Source: Cytobacillus stercorigallinarum (GTDB lineage: Bacteria; Bacillota; Bacilli; Bacillales; Cytobacillaceae). From it: a stretch of 54,480 nt of DNA. The position numbers were made by a program, and so were the translations under genes. Under the pieces are notes generated by a model, which worked only from the letters and a program-made list of their open reading frames with translations, did not search any database and was not told where the DNA came from. Positions within the stretch are counted from its first letter, which is position 1; every line of letters begins with the position of its first letter. The stretch is taken from contig NZ_JACSQT010000014.1 in assembly GCF_014836495.1 (NCBI RefSeq), positions 1 through 54,480 of the forward strand. Direction: 5' to 3'. Below, piece by piece: positions 16,440-26,381 of this stretch.

Positions 16440-17450
16440 ATGTTGATCACTTTTTTAAAAGAACGGATAAGTTGGATCCTCCTCTTCCTCTTCTCCCTCA
16501 TGCTTATCATTGTATTTGCTTATATTGATCCTGGATTATCCATGTATTCGACCCTTTATATGGTTGCAATCCTACTGGTTATATTCATTATCTTTCTATT
16601 CCTGCGGTTCATTAAAGAGGTCTCATACTATCGCCGCTTAAAAAATTGGGCACCTGGACTTGATCTTCACTATTTAGAAGAGGGTCGCTCACCTTTTGAA
16701 AAAATCATTGAAGCTAGTCTTAAGAAACAAACCCAGCAATTAGAGATGGAAAACCAACAAATCAACTTAGAAATTGAACAAGAGAAAGATGAATTAATGG
16801 GTTGGATCCATGAGGTAAAGACCCCTTTAACGGCAATGAAACTCATCATTGACCGCCTTGAGCATCCAAGTTCGAAATCAGCATTAGCTAGCGAATGGCT
16901 ACGCATTCATTTACTGCTTGATCAGCAGCTTCACCATAAACGTATGCCAACTTTAGAAAATGATCTCTATATCGAGAAGGTTTCGCTTGAAGAAATTTTA
17001 TTTAGGGAAATACGAGACTTGCAATCTTGGTGCATGCAAAAAGGGATTGGTTTTGAACTCGACCTCGCCGTGAAAGAAGTGACAAGTGATGGCAAATGGC
17101 TCGGTTTTATCATTAGGCAAATTTTATCTAATGCAGTCAAGTACAGTCACTCTACCGATATTATCATTGAATCGGAGGCACTTGGTGACATTAAAGTTCT
17201 CACCATTTCAGATAAAGGGAAAGGCATTTCTCAGAAAGATTTACCTCGTATATTCGACAAAGGCTTCACTTCAACCGCTGATCATATAGGACATGCAGCC
17301 ACAGGAATGGGTCTTTATTTAGCTAAAAAAGCAGCTAATACATTAAAAATAAACATTCAAGTTAACTCAACCATGAATGAAGGGACAACCGTAACACTTG
17401 TTTTCCCTAAAACGAATGATTTCGTTAATATAAGAATGCCAACGAAGTGA
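16440..17450 (+). CDS. bceS: Intramembrane-sensing histidine kinase BceS
   Basis: This 336-residue kinase has two N-terminal helices (about 12-31 and 36-58) joined by a very short extracellular loop (IDPGLSMYS), the mark of intramembrane-sensing kinases. These have no sensor domain and read the state of their BceAB partner. The phosphoacceptor is His124 in GWIHEVKTPL, with the N box RQILSNAVKYS and G boxes DKGKGIS and GMGLYLAKK. The stop codon is embedded in a candidate BceR operator. Confidence 0.9.
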   Translation: MLITFLKERISWILLFLFSLMLIIVFAYIDPGLSMYSTLYMVAILLVIFIIFLFLRFIKEVSYYRRLKNWAPGLDLHYLEEGRSPFEKIIEASLKKQTQQLEMENQQINLEIEQEKDELMGWIHEVKTPLTAMKLIIDRLEHPSSKSALASEWLRIHLLLDQQLHHKRMPTLENDLYIEKVSLEEILFREIRDLQSWCMQKGIGFELDLAVKEVTSDGKWLGFIIRQILSNAVKYSHSTDIIIESEALGDIKVLTISDKGKGISQKDLPRIFDKGFTSTADHIGHAATGMGLYLAKKAANTLKINIQVNSTMNEGTTVTLVFPKTNDFVNIRMPTK

Positions 17451-17462
17451 CAATAATGTCAC
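17447..17462. promoter_or_regulatory. Candidate BceR operator
   Basis: GTGACAATAATGTCAC is a perfect 6-4-6 inverted repeat overlapping the bceS stop, 53 bases before a TACAAT -10 hexamer (17515-17520). BceR-type regulators recognise TGACA/TGTCA inverted repeats. The -35 region in front of this -10 is poor, as expected for an activator-dependent bceAB promoter. Confidence 0.6.
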
Positions 17463-17514
17463 ACTTCATGATATTTTGTTCGTTGAATCGAAGGAGAAAG
17501 TCTCTTCATCCCTT

Positions 17515-17520
17515 TACAAT
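17515..17520 (+). promoter_or_regulatory. Probable -10 element of the bceAB promoter
   Basis: TACAAT lies 31 bases upstream of the bceA start. No TTGACA-like hexamer is found at the right distance, suggesting dependence on bound BceR. Confidence 0.4.
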
Positions 17521-17551
17521 GTAGGTAAGCTTAGAAAAAAGGAGCATGTAT

Positions 17552-18313
17552 ATGAATATATTAGAAGCACATAAAATTCATAAAACCTACGGAAGTAGAG
17601 GGAATAAACAAGAAGTATTAAAAGGATTGGACCTGCAAATAAAGCAAGGTGAATTCGTAAGTATAATGGGCGCATCCGGTTCAGGGAAGACAACCTTGCT
17701 CAATATTCTTTCGACGATTGATCACTTAAGTTCTGGATCAATTAGCATTGAAGGCAAAGAAATGACGAAAATGAAAGAAAGACAACTTGCGGAATTCCGT
17801 AAGCATTATCTTGGCTTCATTTTTCAAGATTATAATTTACTTGATACGTTGACCGTGAAAGAAAACATCTTACTGCCATTATCAATCAAAAAAGTATCAA
17901 AGAATGAAGCCAATAAACGCTTTTCTGATATCGCCTCTGAATTAGGGATTGAAGACTTAGCGAACAAGTACCCTAGTGAAATCTCAGGGGGGCAAAAACA
18001 ACGAACATCAGCAGCACGTGCCTTCATTCATGAGCCAAGTATTATCTTTGCTGACGAACCAACTGGTGCCTTAGATTCAAAATCCGCTTCAGATTTACTC
18101 AATAAATTAACGAGGCTGAATGAAACAAGGAAATCAACCATTGTCATGGTCACACATGACCCAGTTGCAGCTAGTTACTGCAGTCGCGTGATTTTTATTA
18201 AAGATGGACAAATTTACACGCAATTGAACAAAGGTGATGAAAAGAGGCAAGACTTCTTTAAAGATATTATGAAGACGCAAGCCATTCTGGGCGGTGTACA
18301 AAATGAACATTAA
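17552..18313 (+). CDS. bceA: Peptide-antibiotic ABC transporter ATPase BceA
   Basis: This 253-residue ATPase of the MacB/BceA type has Walker [10 protein letters not shown], the Q-loop FQDYNLLD, signature ISGGQKQR, Walker [13 protein letters not shown] and a switch histidine in VTHDP. With BceB it removes peptide antibiotics such as bacitracin from their lipid targets and relays flux to BceS. I chose ATG at 17552 because AAAGGAG is about 7 bases upstream; the ATG at 17546 is too close. Its end overlaps the bceB start. Confidence 0.93.
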   Translation: MNILEAHKIHKTYGSRGNKQEVLKGLDLQIKQGEFVSIMGASGSGKTTLLNILSTIDHLSSGSISIEGKEMTKMKERQLAEFRKHYLGFIFQDYNLLDTLTVKENILLPLSIKKVSKNEANKRFSDIASELGIEDLANKYPSEISGGQKQRTSAARAFIHEPSIIFADEPTGALDSKSASDLLNKLTRLNETRKSTIVMVTHDPVAASYCSRVIFIKDGQIYTQLNKGDEKRQDFFKDIMKTQAILGGVQNEH

Positions 18314-20261
18314 TTTGCTCATTTGGCGCAATTTAAAGAAGAACATCAAGAATTATTATCTCTATGTGTTTGCACTTGCGTTTAGTTCCAGTCTTTATTT
18401 CGCTTTCGTCACATTACAATTTGACCCTGCATTAGATGAGGCCAGTGGTACGGTGAAAGGGGCGGCAGCTATTCGGGCAGCTTCTGTTTTACTCATTGTC
18501 ATCGTTGCTGTATTTCTCTTATTTGCTAACAATCTTTTTATAAAAAGACGTGGGCAAGAAATCGGGCTCTTCCAACTAATCGGTATGACGAAAGGGCAAA
18601 TCTTCCGTCTACTTACAGTTGAAAATTTCTTATTATATTTCGGTTCTTTAATGATTGGTATTTTCCTTGGTTTTCTTAGCTCAAGGTTTGTGCTAATGAT
18701 TCTGTTTAAATTAATATCGATCGATGAATTAGCGGAATTACAGTTTTCATCTCAGGCGTTAGTACAGACGTTGATTGTTTTTGCTGTGATTTATTTGCTC
18801 ATTATGGCAAATAACCTTTTCTTTATTCACCGTCAGAGCATACTATCACTGTTCAAAGTAAAAGCAACTACAGAAGGAACTGTAAAACGTGTCACGGTTG
18901 TAGAAATTGTAATTGGTATATTAGGACTTTGCTTTATTGCAACAGGTTATTATGTATCATCCCAACTTTTCAGCGGTGATTTTACATCAGTAAATGAATT
19001 ATTTCTCGCCATGATTTTCATCCTTGGGAGTGTCATTATCGGCACTTACCTTTTCTTCCGCGGGTCGATTACTTTCATTGGTAATGTCATTCGTAAAGGA
19101 AAAGGTGGCTATCTAAACATAACAGATGTCCTCTCTTTGTCATCGATTATGTTTCGTATGAAATCTAATGCCTTATTATTAACGGTAATCACAACCGTAT
19201 CGGCATTAGCTATCGGTTTACTCTCTTTATCCTATATTCAGTTCTATTCAGCAGAGAAAAGCGCATTTGAACGTGTACAAGCAGATTTTTCTACGAATAG
19301 TGAAAAAGAAGCAAACATGCTAACAGAGGCATTCACTGATCATAATATAGCTTATACAGAAGAAACAATGGAAATCGTAGTTGCTACCTTTAATATGGCA
19401 GACATGATTCACCTATCTGTGGATCCTGAATCAGCAGGAGTCGATGTACAGAAGATGGAATCGACCGTAGTTAGTGATAAAGATGTGGACGGTTTAGACG
19501 TTAAGCCTAATGAAGTATTTTTTACTGGTTGGCCTGCTATGTATGATCCCATCATGGATGTAAACGAAAATAGCTCTATTGTGATGCATACAACAGCAAA
19601 TGAATATAAATTAGACCTTGTTGGTTTAAATGATGAACCCATCATTCCATTTTATTTCACATTTGGCGGCTCTCCTACTGCTGTCGTCGATGACACCGTA
19701 TATAAGCAATTGCAAAACGCATTGAACGATGATTTACAAACAATTTTTAAAGACCAAGGCAACCGTTTTTATAAAATCAACCTCGAAAATCAGGACGATT
19801 TAGTAAGAGCAAATGACCTATACGATACGCTGGATTTCGAACGAAATACTTGGTCCCTGCAATTAGAATTTCAAGGTGTGAAAGAATTTATCGGTTTGAC
19901 GTTATTTATTACCGGCTTCTTAGGGCTAACATTCTTAATCACTTCAGGCTGTATTATTTACTTTAAGCAAATGGATGAAGGGGAAGAAGAAAAGAATGGC
20001 TATACGATTTTACGTAAGCTTGGCTATACTCAGAACGATCTCCTTAAAGGCATTTGCGTAAAACAATTTTTCACTTTCGGTATCCCGCTTATTCTCAGCC
20101 TTTTTCATAGTTACTTCGCAGTTAAATCGGGCTGGTTCTTTTTCGGAACAGAAATGATGACACCAACTATTATTGTCATGGTTATCTATACTGTGCTTTT
20201 TTCCATCTTTGGATTATTAGCAGTTTTACATTATAAGAAAGTGATTAAAGAAGCTTTATAA
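18303..20261 (+). CDS. bceB: Peptide-antibiotic ABC transporter permease BceB
   Basis: This permease of about 652 residues has the BceB layout: ten predicted helices and a large extracellular domain (about 310-525) between helices 7 and 8. Whole stretches match my recollection of B. subtilis BceB, including [10 protein letters not shown] at the start, [19 protein letters not shown], and [16 protein letters not shown] near the end. I prefer the ATG at 18303, inside the last codons of bceA, over an in-frame ATG at 18294. Bacitracin-type cell-wall antibiotics are the likely substrates, but the extracellular domain that sets specificity is divergent. Confidence 0.93.
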   Translation: MNINLLIWRNLKKNIKNYYLYVFALAFSSSLYFAFVTLQFDPALDEASGTVKGAAAIRAASVLLIVIVAVFLLFANNLFIKRRGQEIGLFQLIGMTKGQIFRLLTVENFLLYFGSLMIGIFLGFLSSRFVLMILFKLISIDELAELQFSSQALVQTLIVFAVIYLLIMANNLFFIHRQSILSLFKVKATTEGTVKRVTVVEIVIGILGLCFIATGYYVSSQLFSGDFTSVNELFLAMIFILGSVIIGTYLFFRGSITFIGNVIRKGKGGYLNITDVLSLSSIMFRMKSNALLLTVITTVSALAIGLLSLSYIQFYSAEKSAFERVQADFSTNSEKEANMLTEAFTDHNIAYTEETMEIVVATFNMADMIHLSVDPESAGVDVQKMESTVVSDKDVDGLDVKPNEVFFTGWPAMYDPIMDVNENSSIVMHTTANEYKLDLVGLNDEPIIPFYFTFGGSPTAVVDDTVYKQLQNALNDDLQTIFKDQGNRFYKINLENQDDLVRANDLYDTLDFERNTWSLQLEFQGVKEFIGLTLFITGFLGLTFLITSGCIIYFKQMDEGEEEKNGYTILRKLGYTQNDLLKGICVKQFFTFGIPLILSLFHSYFAVKSGWFFFGTEMMTPTIIVMVIYTVLFSIFGLLAVLHYKKVIKEAL

Positions 20262-20267
20262 TTAATG

Positions 20268-20304
20268 AAGAGCACCGTTCATTTTTTAGAATGGTGCTCT
20301 TTTT
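20268..20304. terminator. Bidirectional terminator bceB / thioredoxin gene
   Basis: AAGAGCACC and GGTGCTCTT form a stem extended by TTC/GAA, with T runs outside on both strands. It lies between two convergent genes. Confidence 0.8.
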
Positions 20305-20328
20305 AAAGCATTTTTAACATCATAAAAG

Positions 20329-20649
20329 TTAAATAAAAGGCTTTAATTGTTTTTTAAACTCCTGTACTCTCATAAATCTCCCTTCTCTTAAGTACTCTTT
20401 CCCTTCTTTAAAGAGGATGACTGTCGGTACGGAAAAAACCAAAAACTCACCGGCTATTTCGCTTACATCCTGATAGTTAACTTTTCCTAGTTTTACCTTT
20501 TGAAACTCCATTAAACTCTCGGATAATTTAGGATACAATGCATGACATACGCTACAATGGTCACTCCAAATATAAAGTAGGGCAAAGTTATTTTCTTTAA
20601 TAAATGCTCTAACCTCATTAATTGACTTTAAAACTGACGGATTATTCAC
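20329..20649 (-). CDS. Thioredoxin-family protein
   Basis: This 106-residue cytoplasmic thioredoxin-fold protein has an active-site motif WSDHCSVCHAL with C32 and C35, and the cis-proline loop FSVPTVILF. It has no signal peptide. The CSVC site differs from the CGPC of housekeeping thioredoxin, so it is a specialised reductase or isomerase. It starts with GTG at 20649 behind AAGGAG. It is 27 bases downstream of the CNNM-type gene and may be co-transcribed with it. Confidence 0.8.
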   Translation of the reverse strand: MNNPSVLKSINEVRAFIKENNFALLYIWSDHCSVCHALYPKLSESLMEFQKVKLGKVNYQDVSEIAGEFLVFSVPTVILFKEGKEYLREGRFMRVQEFKKQLKPFI

Positions 20650-20676
20650 TTTTTCAAACTCCTTAAAAACACAGCA

Positions 20677-21900
20677 TCATTTTTTAGTAATTTTTATTTT
20701 TGTCAGTGCTCTCCCTTTTATTTCTAATATTTCGAAAGTAAGGTTGTTTTGTACAATGACTTCACCTACAGCCGGAAAGTGGTCTATTTGCTTTTGTATG
20801 TAACCTGCAAGTACATCATCTTCCTCGGGTATATCTGTCTTAAATACAGAATTGAGTTGATATAATGTTATTTTTCCATTACAGATCATTTCTGTGTCAG
20901 TCAGTTTATGAATATGCCTTTCAGTATCAAGATCCATTTCATCTTCAATTTCTAACCCGATCATGGCTTCAATAATGTCTTCGTGAGTAACAATTCCTTC
21001 TGTTCCACCATATTCATCCAAGACAATTGCTAGATGTTTTTTCTCCACCGTCATTTGGCGAAAAACACGCTCAAGAGAAGAAAATTCATAAATAACTAAG
21101 GGATCTGTATCACAGTAATCCTCTAGTGTTTTGTGTGGTTCCGCAGCCCAAGATAATAAGTACTTTGAATGAAAAACTGCGACAATACTATCAATATCCT
21201 CGCGATAGACAGGATACCTTGTATACGGATGCTGAATCACAATATCCCTTACTTCTTCAAATGTAGTCGTAATAGGGAGCGCAATAAGGTCTATTCTTGG
21301 AGTTTTCAACACATCTTTTACATTTAAATTGTGAAAATTAAGCACACCCTTAATACGATGAGACTCCTCTTTTTTAAAAATCCCTTCCGTATCAGCGATT
21401 TCTACCATTGTCCGTAGCTCTTCCTTAGAAATCGATGATTCTTGTTTCTGCCCCTTTGATAATATACCGGTAATGAAACCAGTTAAGCCATTTAAAATGA
21501 CTGTCACTGGTTTTAGAATAAAAATTACGGTCCGAATCACAGGATATACAAGATACGCTATACGATCAGGGAAAGCTGCTGCAATGGATTTCGGAATGAC
21601 TTCCGAAAATATAATAATAACTACTGTCAAAATAGCCGAAGCGAGCGCAACATTAAAGCCATATTGAATAGCAAGGGTTGTTACAAGTGTCGGTAGTAAG
21701 ATATTAGCAATGTTATTACCAATTAGAATCGAAGTAATAAATTCACTTGGCTTTGAGACGATATTAAGAATCTTTTCTGCCTTTTTGTCATGGTTTTTCG
21801 CTTTGGTGCGCAATCTCATCTTATTTGTTGCAGTTAATGCGGTTTCACTCCCTGAAAAAAAGAATGAAACAAATAAGAGAAAAATAATAGCAATAATCAA
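20677..21900 (-). CDS. CNNM/CorC-type membrane protein (DUF21, CBS pair, CorC_HlyC)
   Basis: This protein of about 407 residues has an N-terminal DUF21 region with about four helices (SGSETALTATNKMRLR near the start and GNNIANILLPTLVT). A CBS pair follows (about 200-320, with the linking EYGGTEGIVTHEDIIEAMIG), then a C-terminal CorC_HlyC domain. Relatives in B. subtilis such as YhdP/MpfA export magnesium or affect metal homeostasis. The likely start is a TTG at 21900, seven bases after AGGGGG; another TTG at 21918 overlaps that site. The transported ion is not shown by sequence. Confidence 0.86.
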   Translation of the reverse strand: MIIAIIFLLFVSFFFSGSETALTATNKMRLRTKAKNHDKKAEKILNIVSKPSEFITSILIGNNIANILLPTLVTTLAIQYGFNVALASAILTVVIIIFSEVIPKSIAAAFPDRIAYLVYPVIRTVIFILKPVTVILNGLTGFITGILSKGQKQESSISKEELRTMVEIADTEGIFKKEESHRIKGVLNFHNLNVKDVLKTPRIDLIALPITTTFEEVRDIVIQHPYTRYPVYREDIDSIVAVFHSKYLLSWAAEPHKTLEDYCDTDPLVIYEFSSLERVFRQMTVEKKHLAIVLDEYGGTEGIVTHEDIIEAMIGLEIEDEMDLDTERHIHKLTDTEMICNGKITLYQLNSVFKTDIPEEDDVLAGYIQKQIDHFPAVGEVIVQNNLTFEILEIKGRALTKIKITKK

Positions 21901-22026
21901 ATCTAGACCCCCTAACAAATGGACAGCATTTAATCATTATTAATTTATATACCCATAGTATACCTAACTACTCCTTCCAAAAAACCTACTTGATCGACTT
22001 TAAAAGAATGATACATTCTAGGCAAT

Positions 22027-22069
22027 AAAAAAAGGCTAGGAACTGCTTTTCGCGCATCCCCTAGCCTTT
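22027..22069 (-). terminator. Terminator of nitroreductase gene
   Basis: AAAGGCTAG and CTAGCCTTT form a stem with a long loop, followed on the minus strand by seven T. Confidence 0.8.
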
Positions 22070-22084
22070 CATCGTCACCTTATT

Positions 22085-22645
22085 TTACGCTTTAATAATT
22101 TGCAGCTTTTCTTTAATACTTGTTCGCGGCTTTGCTTCAGGTATATGATCAGCATAACCAATCATTAAAGTAGCTACTACTTTCTCCCCTGGTTTGACAC
22201 CAATCGCCTCACGGAAGACAGGATTGTAAATCCAATCATTGGTCCGCCAAATCATACCGATGCCTCTTTCCCATGCAGCTAATTGGAAGTTTTGAATCAT
22301 TGCACTCACTGCCCCGTAGTCTTCATCCCATGTTTTCTGACGAGGGTCCTCAGGCATAACAACGACAAGATGCAATGGAATAGAGCGGAAGTAAGCTGAT
22401 TTATTCTGTGCTTTTTCAGGAATCCTACCATCTTTTGCTTTTTGCGATTGACAATAAGCATCAATAAACTTCTCTTTTCCTTCTTCAGCAAAAAGTAATA
22501 AGCGCCATGGTTCCGTCATTTTATGATTCGGTGCCCATTTTGCCACCTCTAGTAGCTCTACAATTTCATCTATACTTACAGGATCTTGTTTAAACTTTTT
22601 AATCGAACGGCGATCCTTAATAATCTCATCTATCTTTCTTTCCAT
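22085..22645 (-). CDS. Nitroreductase-family FMN oxidoreductase
   Basis: This 186-residue flavin-dependent NAD(P)H oxidoreductase of the nitroreductase fold has the FMN-binding motif RRSIKKFKQDPV at about residues 12-23. WAPNHKMTEPWRLL, typical of the YdjA/TdsD-like compact branch, follows near 37-50. It probably reduces quinones or nitro compounds; the natural substrate is unknown. It is followed by its own terminator and preceded by the alkyltransferase gene on the same strand. Confidence 0.86.
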   Translation of the reverse strand: MERKIDEIIKDRRSIKKFKQDPVSIDEIVELLEVAKWAPNHKMTEPWRLLLFAEEGKEKFIDAYCQSQKAKDGRIPEKAQNKSAYFRSIPLHLVVVMPEDPRQKTWDEDYGAVSAMIQNFQLAAWERGIGMIWRTNDWIYNPVFREAIGVKPGEKVVATLMIGYADHIPEAKPRTSIKEKLQIIKA

Positions 22646-22689
22646 TTCAAGTCACCTTCTTCTAACAATTTGCTTACCTGCCTATTATA

Positions 22690-23166
22690 CTATTTTCTGA
22701 ACTTTCTTTCATGCGCAAGCAACCATCCTTTTCTTTCCATGCCACCTGCATAGCCAGTTAATGTCCCATTTGTGCCAATAATTCGATGGCAAGGAATAAT
22801 GATGCTGATTTTATTTTTACCATTCGCGCTACCGACCGCGCGCACAGCTTTTTCATTCCCGATAATGACAGCAATGTCTTTATAAGAAGCCGTTTCACCG
22901 AAGGGAATCGTTGTTAATGCTTGCCATACATTCGTTTGAAAGGTTGTCCCATTTAACTCATAAGTGAGATCAAAAACCTCTCTCTTCCCTTGAAAATATT
23001 CCTCTAATTGCCGTACGCATGCCTTCATTACATCTGGAGAGTCATCCCTCAATGGTTCTTTAATTTCCGTTCCATCAAGAAATTGAACAGCTGTGATGGC
23101 TTTTTCTGTTCCTTCGATGGCTAGCACACCAACAGGAGAATTTATTTGAACAAGCGTTTTCGCCAT
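22690..23166 (-). CDS. ogt: Methylated-DNA-protein-cysteine methyltransferase
   Basis: This 158-residue suicide DNA-repair protein moves alkyl groups from O6-alkylguanine to its own cysteine. The active site is intact as IIPCHRII with Cys126, followed by the GYAGGMERK loop. The preceding helix-turn-helix with arginine finger is seen in KAVRAVGSANGKN. The N-terminal half is short, as in Ogt proteins, and no Ada regulatory domain is present. It lies 44 bases upstream of the nitroreductase gene. Confidence 0.93.
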   Translation of the reverse strand: MAKTLVQINSPVGVLAIEGTEKAITAVQFLDGTEIKEPLRDDSPDVMKACVRQLEEYFQGKREVFDLTYELNGTTFQTNVWQALTTIPFGETASYKDIAVIIGNEKAVRAVGSANGKNKISIIIPCHRIIGTNGTLTGYAGGMERKGWLLAHERKFRK

Positions 23167-23244
23167 AACGATCCCACTCCCTCTTTTTTACTTGTATTCT
23201 ATCATTCTTTCTAAAATTTAGTTAGAGAAAGGAGGAAATTACCT

Positions 23245-23258
23245 TGTAAGCGCTTAAC
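23245..23258. promoter_or_regulatory. Candidate cre (CcpA) site
   Basis: TGTAAGCGCTTAAC, with the 10-bp palindromic core TAAGCGCTTA, fits the cre consensus TGWAANCGNTNWCA at all but the last two positions. It lies 43 bases upstream of the iron alcohol dehydrogenase start, where CcpA could act. Confidence 0.5.
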
Positions 23259-23300
23259 TATTTATAAGTAAATAATTATTGAAAAGGAGAGGATCAACGA

Positions 23301-24509
23301 ATGAGTTTATTGAACGCATCATTTCACTTAAATCTACAAACAGATTTAAAATTTGGGTATGAGGTCGTTCAACAAGAGCTTGCAGACAAAGTGAAATCGA
23401 CAGGAAAGAAAAAAGTCTTTATTTGTACAGATAAAGGCTTGATATCATCAGGTGTCGTAGAAAAGGTTACTCAAGTATTAGAGGCTGCATCGATTGAATA
23501 CGCTGTTTATGCCGATATCGAACCCAATCCGACTGCCCATTCTGTTATGGAAGGCGTGAAGAGTTTCCAGCTAGAAGGTGCCGACTTGATCATTGCCCTT
23601 GGTGGCGGTAGCTCCATGGACTTTGCCAAAGGGCTCGCTGTCGCAGTCACGCATCCAGGACATGTGCTGGAATACTCGCTTGGTGGTAAGAAAATAGAAG
23701 ATAAGTTGCCACTACTTTTCGCGATTCCGACAACAGTCGGAACGGGTTCTGAAGTCACCATAGCAAGTGTCATTACCGATAGCGATGGCGGTAGAAAACT
23801 TGTGCTTGGCTCCCCGTTTCTTGTTCCGAAAGTCGTGTTTGTGGACCCCGCCCTTACGCTCGGATTACCGCGTAAGCAAGTCGCGGCAACAGGTGCTGAT
23901 GCACTTGTCCACGCCATTGAATCTTATGTTTCTCTACCTGCTAATCCGTTTACAGACGCTCTTGCCCTACAAGCCATTCGCATGATCTGGTCCTATTTAC
24001 CACAAACCTACGCACATGCAGATAATTTAGAAGCGCGAGGCCAAGTCCATCTTGCTAGCACACTAGCAGGCATGTCATTTAGCCTTGGCGGACTAGGAAT
24101 TGTTCATTCCTTATCACATCCGATGTCTGCGCGGTACGGTGTGCCTCATGGTATTGCCAATGCCGTTATTCTGCCAAAAGTCATTGCCTACAACCTTCCT
24201 GCCTCTACAGAAAGATATGCGACCATTGCTCGTATGATTGATCCGTCGTTACACGCCGTTGGTTTACAACAAGCAGGCAAATCACTGATTCCACTAGTAG
24301 AAGATTTATTACAGTCTATTGATATTCCAAAAGATTTCACACATCTCGACCACAACTTCACAGATGGAGATATCTCCCAACTTGCAGAAGATGCTATGAA
24401 TGACCATGGAACCATCCATTACAATCCGAGAAAAGCGGTGAAAGAGGATATGGAAGCTATTTATAAAGAAGTCCTACCGGTGAATGTCGACCAAAAGGTT
24501 TATCATTGA
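23301..24509 (+). CDS. Iron-containing alcohol dehydrogenase
   Basis: This 402-residue group III alcohol dehydrogenase has the nucleotide motif GGGSSMDFAKG (about 95-105) and the metal-binding GADALVHAIESY. A histidine cluster follows in GLGIVHSLSHPMSARYGVPHG. It interconverts alcohols and aldehydes with NAD(P)H; substrate range cannot be inferred. AAAAGGAGAGG precedes the ATG. It is a monocistronic gene with a cre-like site in its promoter, pointing to carbon catabolite control, and ends at a long convergent terminator. Confidence 0.9.
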   Translation: MSLLNASFHLNLQTDLKFGYEVVQQELADKVKSTGKKKVFICTDKGLISSGVVEKVTQVLEAASIEYAVYADIEPNPTAHSVMEGVKSFQLEGADLIIALGGGSSMDFAKGLAVAVTHPGHVLEYSLGGKKIEDKLPLLFAIPTTVGTGSEVTIASVITDSDGGRKLVLGSPFLVPKVVFVDPALTLGLPRKQVAATGADALVHAIESYVSLPANPFTDALALQAIRMIWSYLPQTYAHADNLEARGQVHLASTLAGMSFSLGGLGIVHSLSHPMSARYGVPHGIANAVILPKVIAYNLPASTERYATIARMIDPSLHAVGLQQAGKSLIPLVEDLLQSIDIPKDFTHLDHNFTDGDISQLAEDAMNDHGTIHYNPRKAVKEDMEAIYKEVLPVNVDQKVYH

Positions 24510-24565
24510 TTAGCTAGTTTTCTACCGAGGATAAAGATAATAGGGTTTATCTCATCGTCTTCGTC

Positions 24566-24619
24566 AAAAAAGCCTGCACAAACACAAGACGCCTTAATTC
24601 GTGTTTGTACAGGCTTTTA
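24566..24619. terminator. Long convergent terminator
   Basis: The arms AAAAGCCTGCACAAACAC and GTGTTTGTACAGGCTTTT pair over about 17 bases with one mismatch. It separates the alcohol dehydrogenase from the convergent lysine transporter operon. Confidence 0.85.
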
Positions 24620-24642
24620 TTAAGCAAGAACTGATATTTGCT

Positions 24643-25377
24643 TTATTTTCTTGTACGCTGTAAAAATTCCTTCGTTCTGTCTTTCTGAGGGGCATTAAAG
24701 ATTTGCTCTGGTGTGCCTTCCTCAGCAATGACGCCTTTATCCATGAAGACGACGCGGTCCGATACTTCACGGGCGAATTCCATTTCGTGCGTTACGATGA
24801 GCATGGTAAGTCCCGTTCCCGCTAGCTCTTTCATGACTTTTAACACTTCACCAACCATTTCCGGATCAAGTGCTGATGTTGGTTCGTCAAACAGCATGAC
24901 ATCGGGCTCCATAGATAATGCTCTTGCAATGGCTACACGTTGTTTTTGACCACCGGATAGTTGCCTCGGTTTTGCTTCTACATACGCATCCATACCAACG
25001 ACATGGAGATATTTTTTAGCGACTTTTTCGGCCTCTTCTTTTGAACGCTTTAATACTTTTATTTGACCAACAACACAGTTCCCTAACACATTGTGATTAT
25101 TGAATAAGTTAAAAGATTGAAATACCATGCCAAGATTTTTGCGATATTGATGGACATTATGTTTATCATCTAGAATATTTTCACCGTTATAAATAATTTG
25201 TCCACCGCTTGGCTTTTCCAGTAGATTCACACATCGGAGTAATGTTGATTTTCCCGATCCTGATGACCCGATGATTGTGACAACTTCTCCTTTATTTACT
25301 GAGAAGTTAATATCCTTTAGTACTTCATGACTCCCGAAAGACTTACTTAACCCTTGAATGTCAACGACCGTACTCAT
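24643..25377 (-). CDS. Amino-acid ABC transporter ATPase (probable lysine importer)
   Basis: This protein of about 244 residues is an ATPase of the polar amino-acid uptake family (GlnQ/HisP type). Walker A is GSSGSGKST, the signature is LSGGQKQRV, Walker B is [15 protein letters not shown], and the switch is VTHEM. I place the start at the ATG at 25377, ten bases after AAAGGAG; a GTG start at 25401 would overlap that site. It is the last gene of a binding protein-permease-ATPase operon whose leader carries a lysine riboswitch, which implies lysine as substrate. Confidence 0.9.
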   Translation of the reverse strand: MSTVVDIQGLSKSFGSHEVLKDINFSVNKGEVVTIIGSSGSGKSTLLRCVNLLEKPSGGQIIYNGENILDDKHNVHQYRKNLGMVFQSFNLFNNHNVLGNCVVGQIKVLKRSKEEAEKVAKKYLHVVGMDAYVEAKPRQLSGGQKQRVAIARALSMEPDVMLFDEPTSALDPEMVGEVLKVMKELAGTGLTMLIVTHEMEFAREVSDRVVFMDKGVIAEEGTPEQIFNAPQKDRTKEFLQRTRK

Positions 25378-25401
25378 TTTCTCATCTCTCCTTTCCGCCA
25401 C

Positions 25402-26160
25402 TTAAGCTCCTGTTGTCTTTCTTTTGATATCCTCTGCCGTGTCCATTTCACCTGCAATGACATAGTTTGCTGGTCCATCCATTCTTCTTTCGATATAGCG
25501 CAAAATTAATGTCACAGTATAAGTCATAATGAAATAAATAATACAAACAACAAAGAATGATTCAAAATAGCGGAAATTATTACCGGCAATCGAATTCGTT
25601 TGGAAAAACAATTCGGATATCGAGATGACACTTAGTACAGCGGTATCTTTAATATTAATAATGAACTGGTTTCCTGTTGCGGGAAGAATGTTGCGAATGA
25701 CCTGTGGTAAAACAACATTCATCATTGTCTGTACGTGGTTCATACCGATTGCTTGTGCTGCCTCATATTGACCTTGATCGACAGAGATAATTCCTCCGCG
25801 AACGATTTCTGCCATATAAGCACCTGTGTTAATGGAAACAATGACAATACCTGCAATTAACGGATCCATCTGATAACCAAAAGCCATCGCTGCACCGTAA
25901 AAAATAACCATTGCCTGTACAATCATTGGCGTACCTCTAAAAAATTCAATATAAGCTGATAATATAAGATTAACGACCTTCAATAATAATCGTTTTGACC
26001 CTTTTTCTGGCATTGGGATCGTCCGTAAAACCCCTGATAATAGACCAATTAACGCACCGAAAACGGTACCAATTAGGGCAATTAATAATGTTACACCTGC
26101 GCCGCGTAGGAACATTGGCCAATACTCGACTACGATGCGAATAATCCATTCAATACTCAT
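25402..26160 (-). CDS. Amino-acid ABC transporter permease (probable lysine importer)
   Basis: This permease of about 252 residues is of the His/Glu/Gln/Arg family, with about five helices and the coupling segment EAAQAIGMNHVQTMMNVVLP. The N-terminal motif LRGAGVTLLIALIGTVFG is typical. AAAGGAG lies nine bases before the ATG at 26160; upstream in-frame ATGs lack a site. It is separated from the binding-protein gene by about 220 bases containing a small hairpin, and from the ATPase by 24 bases. A single permease gene suggests a homodimer. Confidence 0.9.
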   Translation of the reverse strand: MSIEWIIRIVVEYWPMFLRGAGVTLLIALIGTVFGALIGLLSGVLRTIPMPEKGSKRLLLKVVNLILSAYIEFFRGTPMIVQAMVIFYGAAMAFGYQMDPLIAGIVIVSINTGAYMAEIVRGGIISVDQGQYEAAQAIGMNHVQTMMNVVLPQVIRNILPATGNQFIINIKDTAVLSVISISELFFQTNSIAGNNFRYFESFFVVCIIYFIMTYTVTLILRYIERRMDGPANYVIAGEMDTAEDIKRKTTGA

Positions 26161-26340
26161 TGATATTATCTCCTTTTCTCTCATAATGATTGGCCCTTTT
26201 TTACCAATCATTCTGCTAAGGATACATGGTCATGAAGAAACTCGACTGTGGAATAGGCTCTTTTTTATTAAAAGTCTCACCTGCTCCACTATGGTATTAA
26301 AAAGACAAGTCTCAACTGCAAAATGGTATTTCCTTATCTC

Positions 26341-26372
26341 GAAACAAAACCGGCTACATCTCATGCAGCCGG
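26341..26372 (-). terminator. Partial terminator between binding protein and permease genes
   Basis: CCGGCT and AGCCGG form a GC-rich stem followed on the minus strand by TTTTG. Such leaky hairpins are common after binding-protein genes and would lower permease and ATPase levels relative to the binding protein. Confidence 0.55.
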
Positions 26373-26381
26373 CTCATTTAG

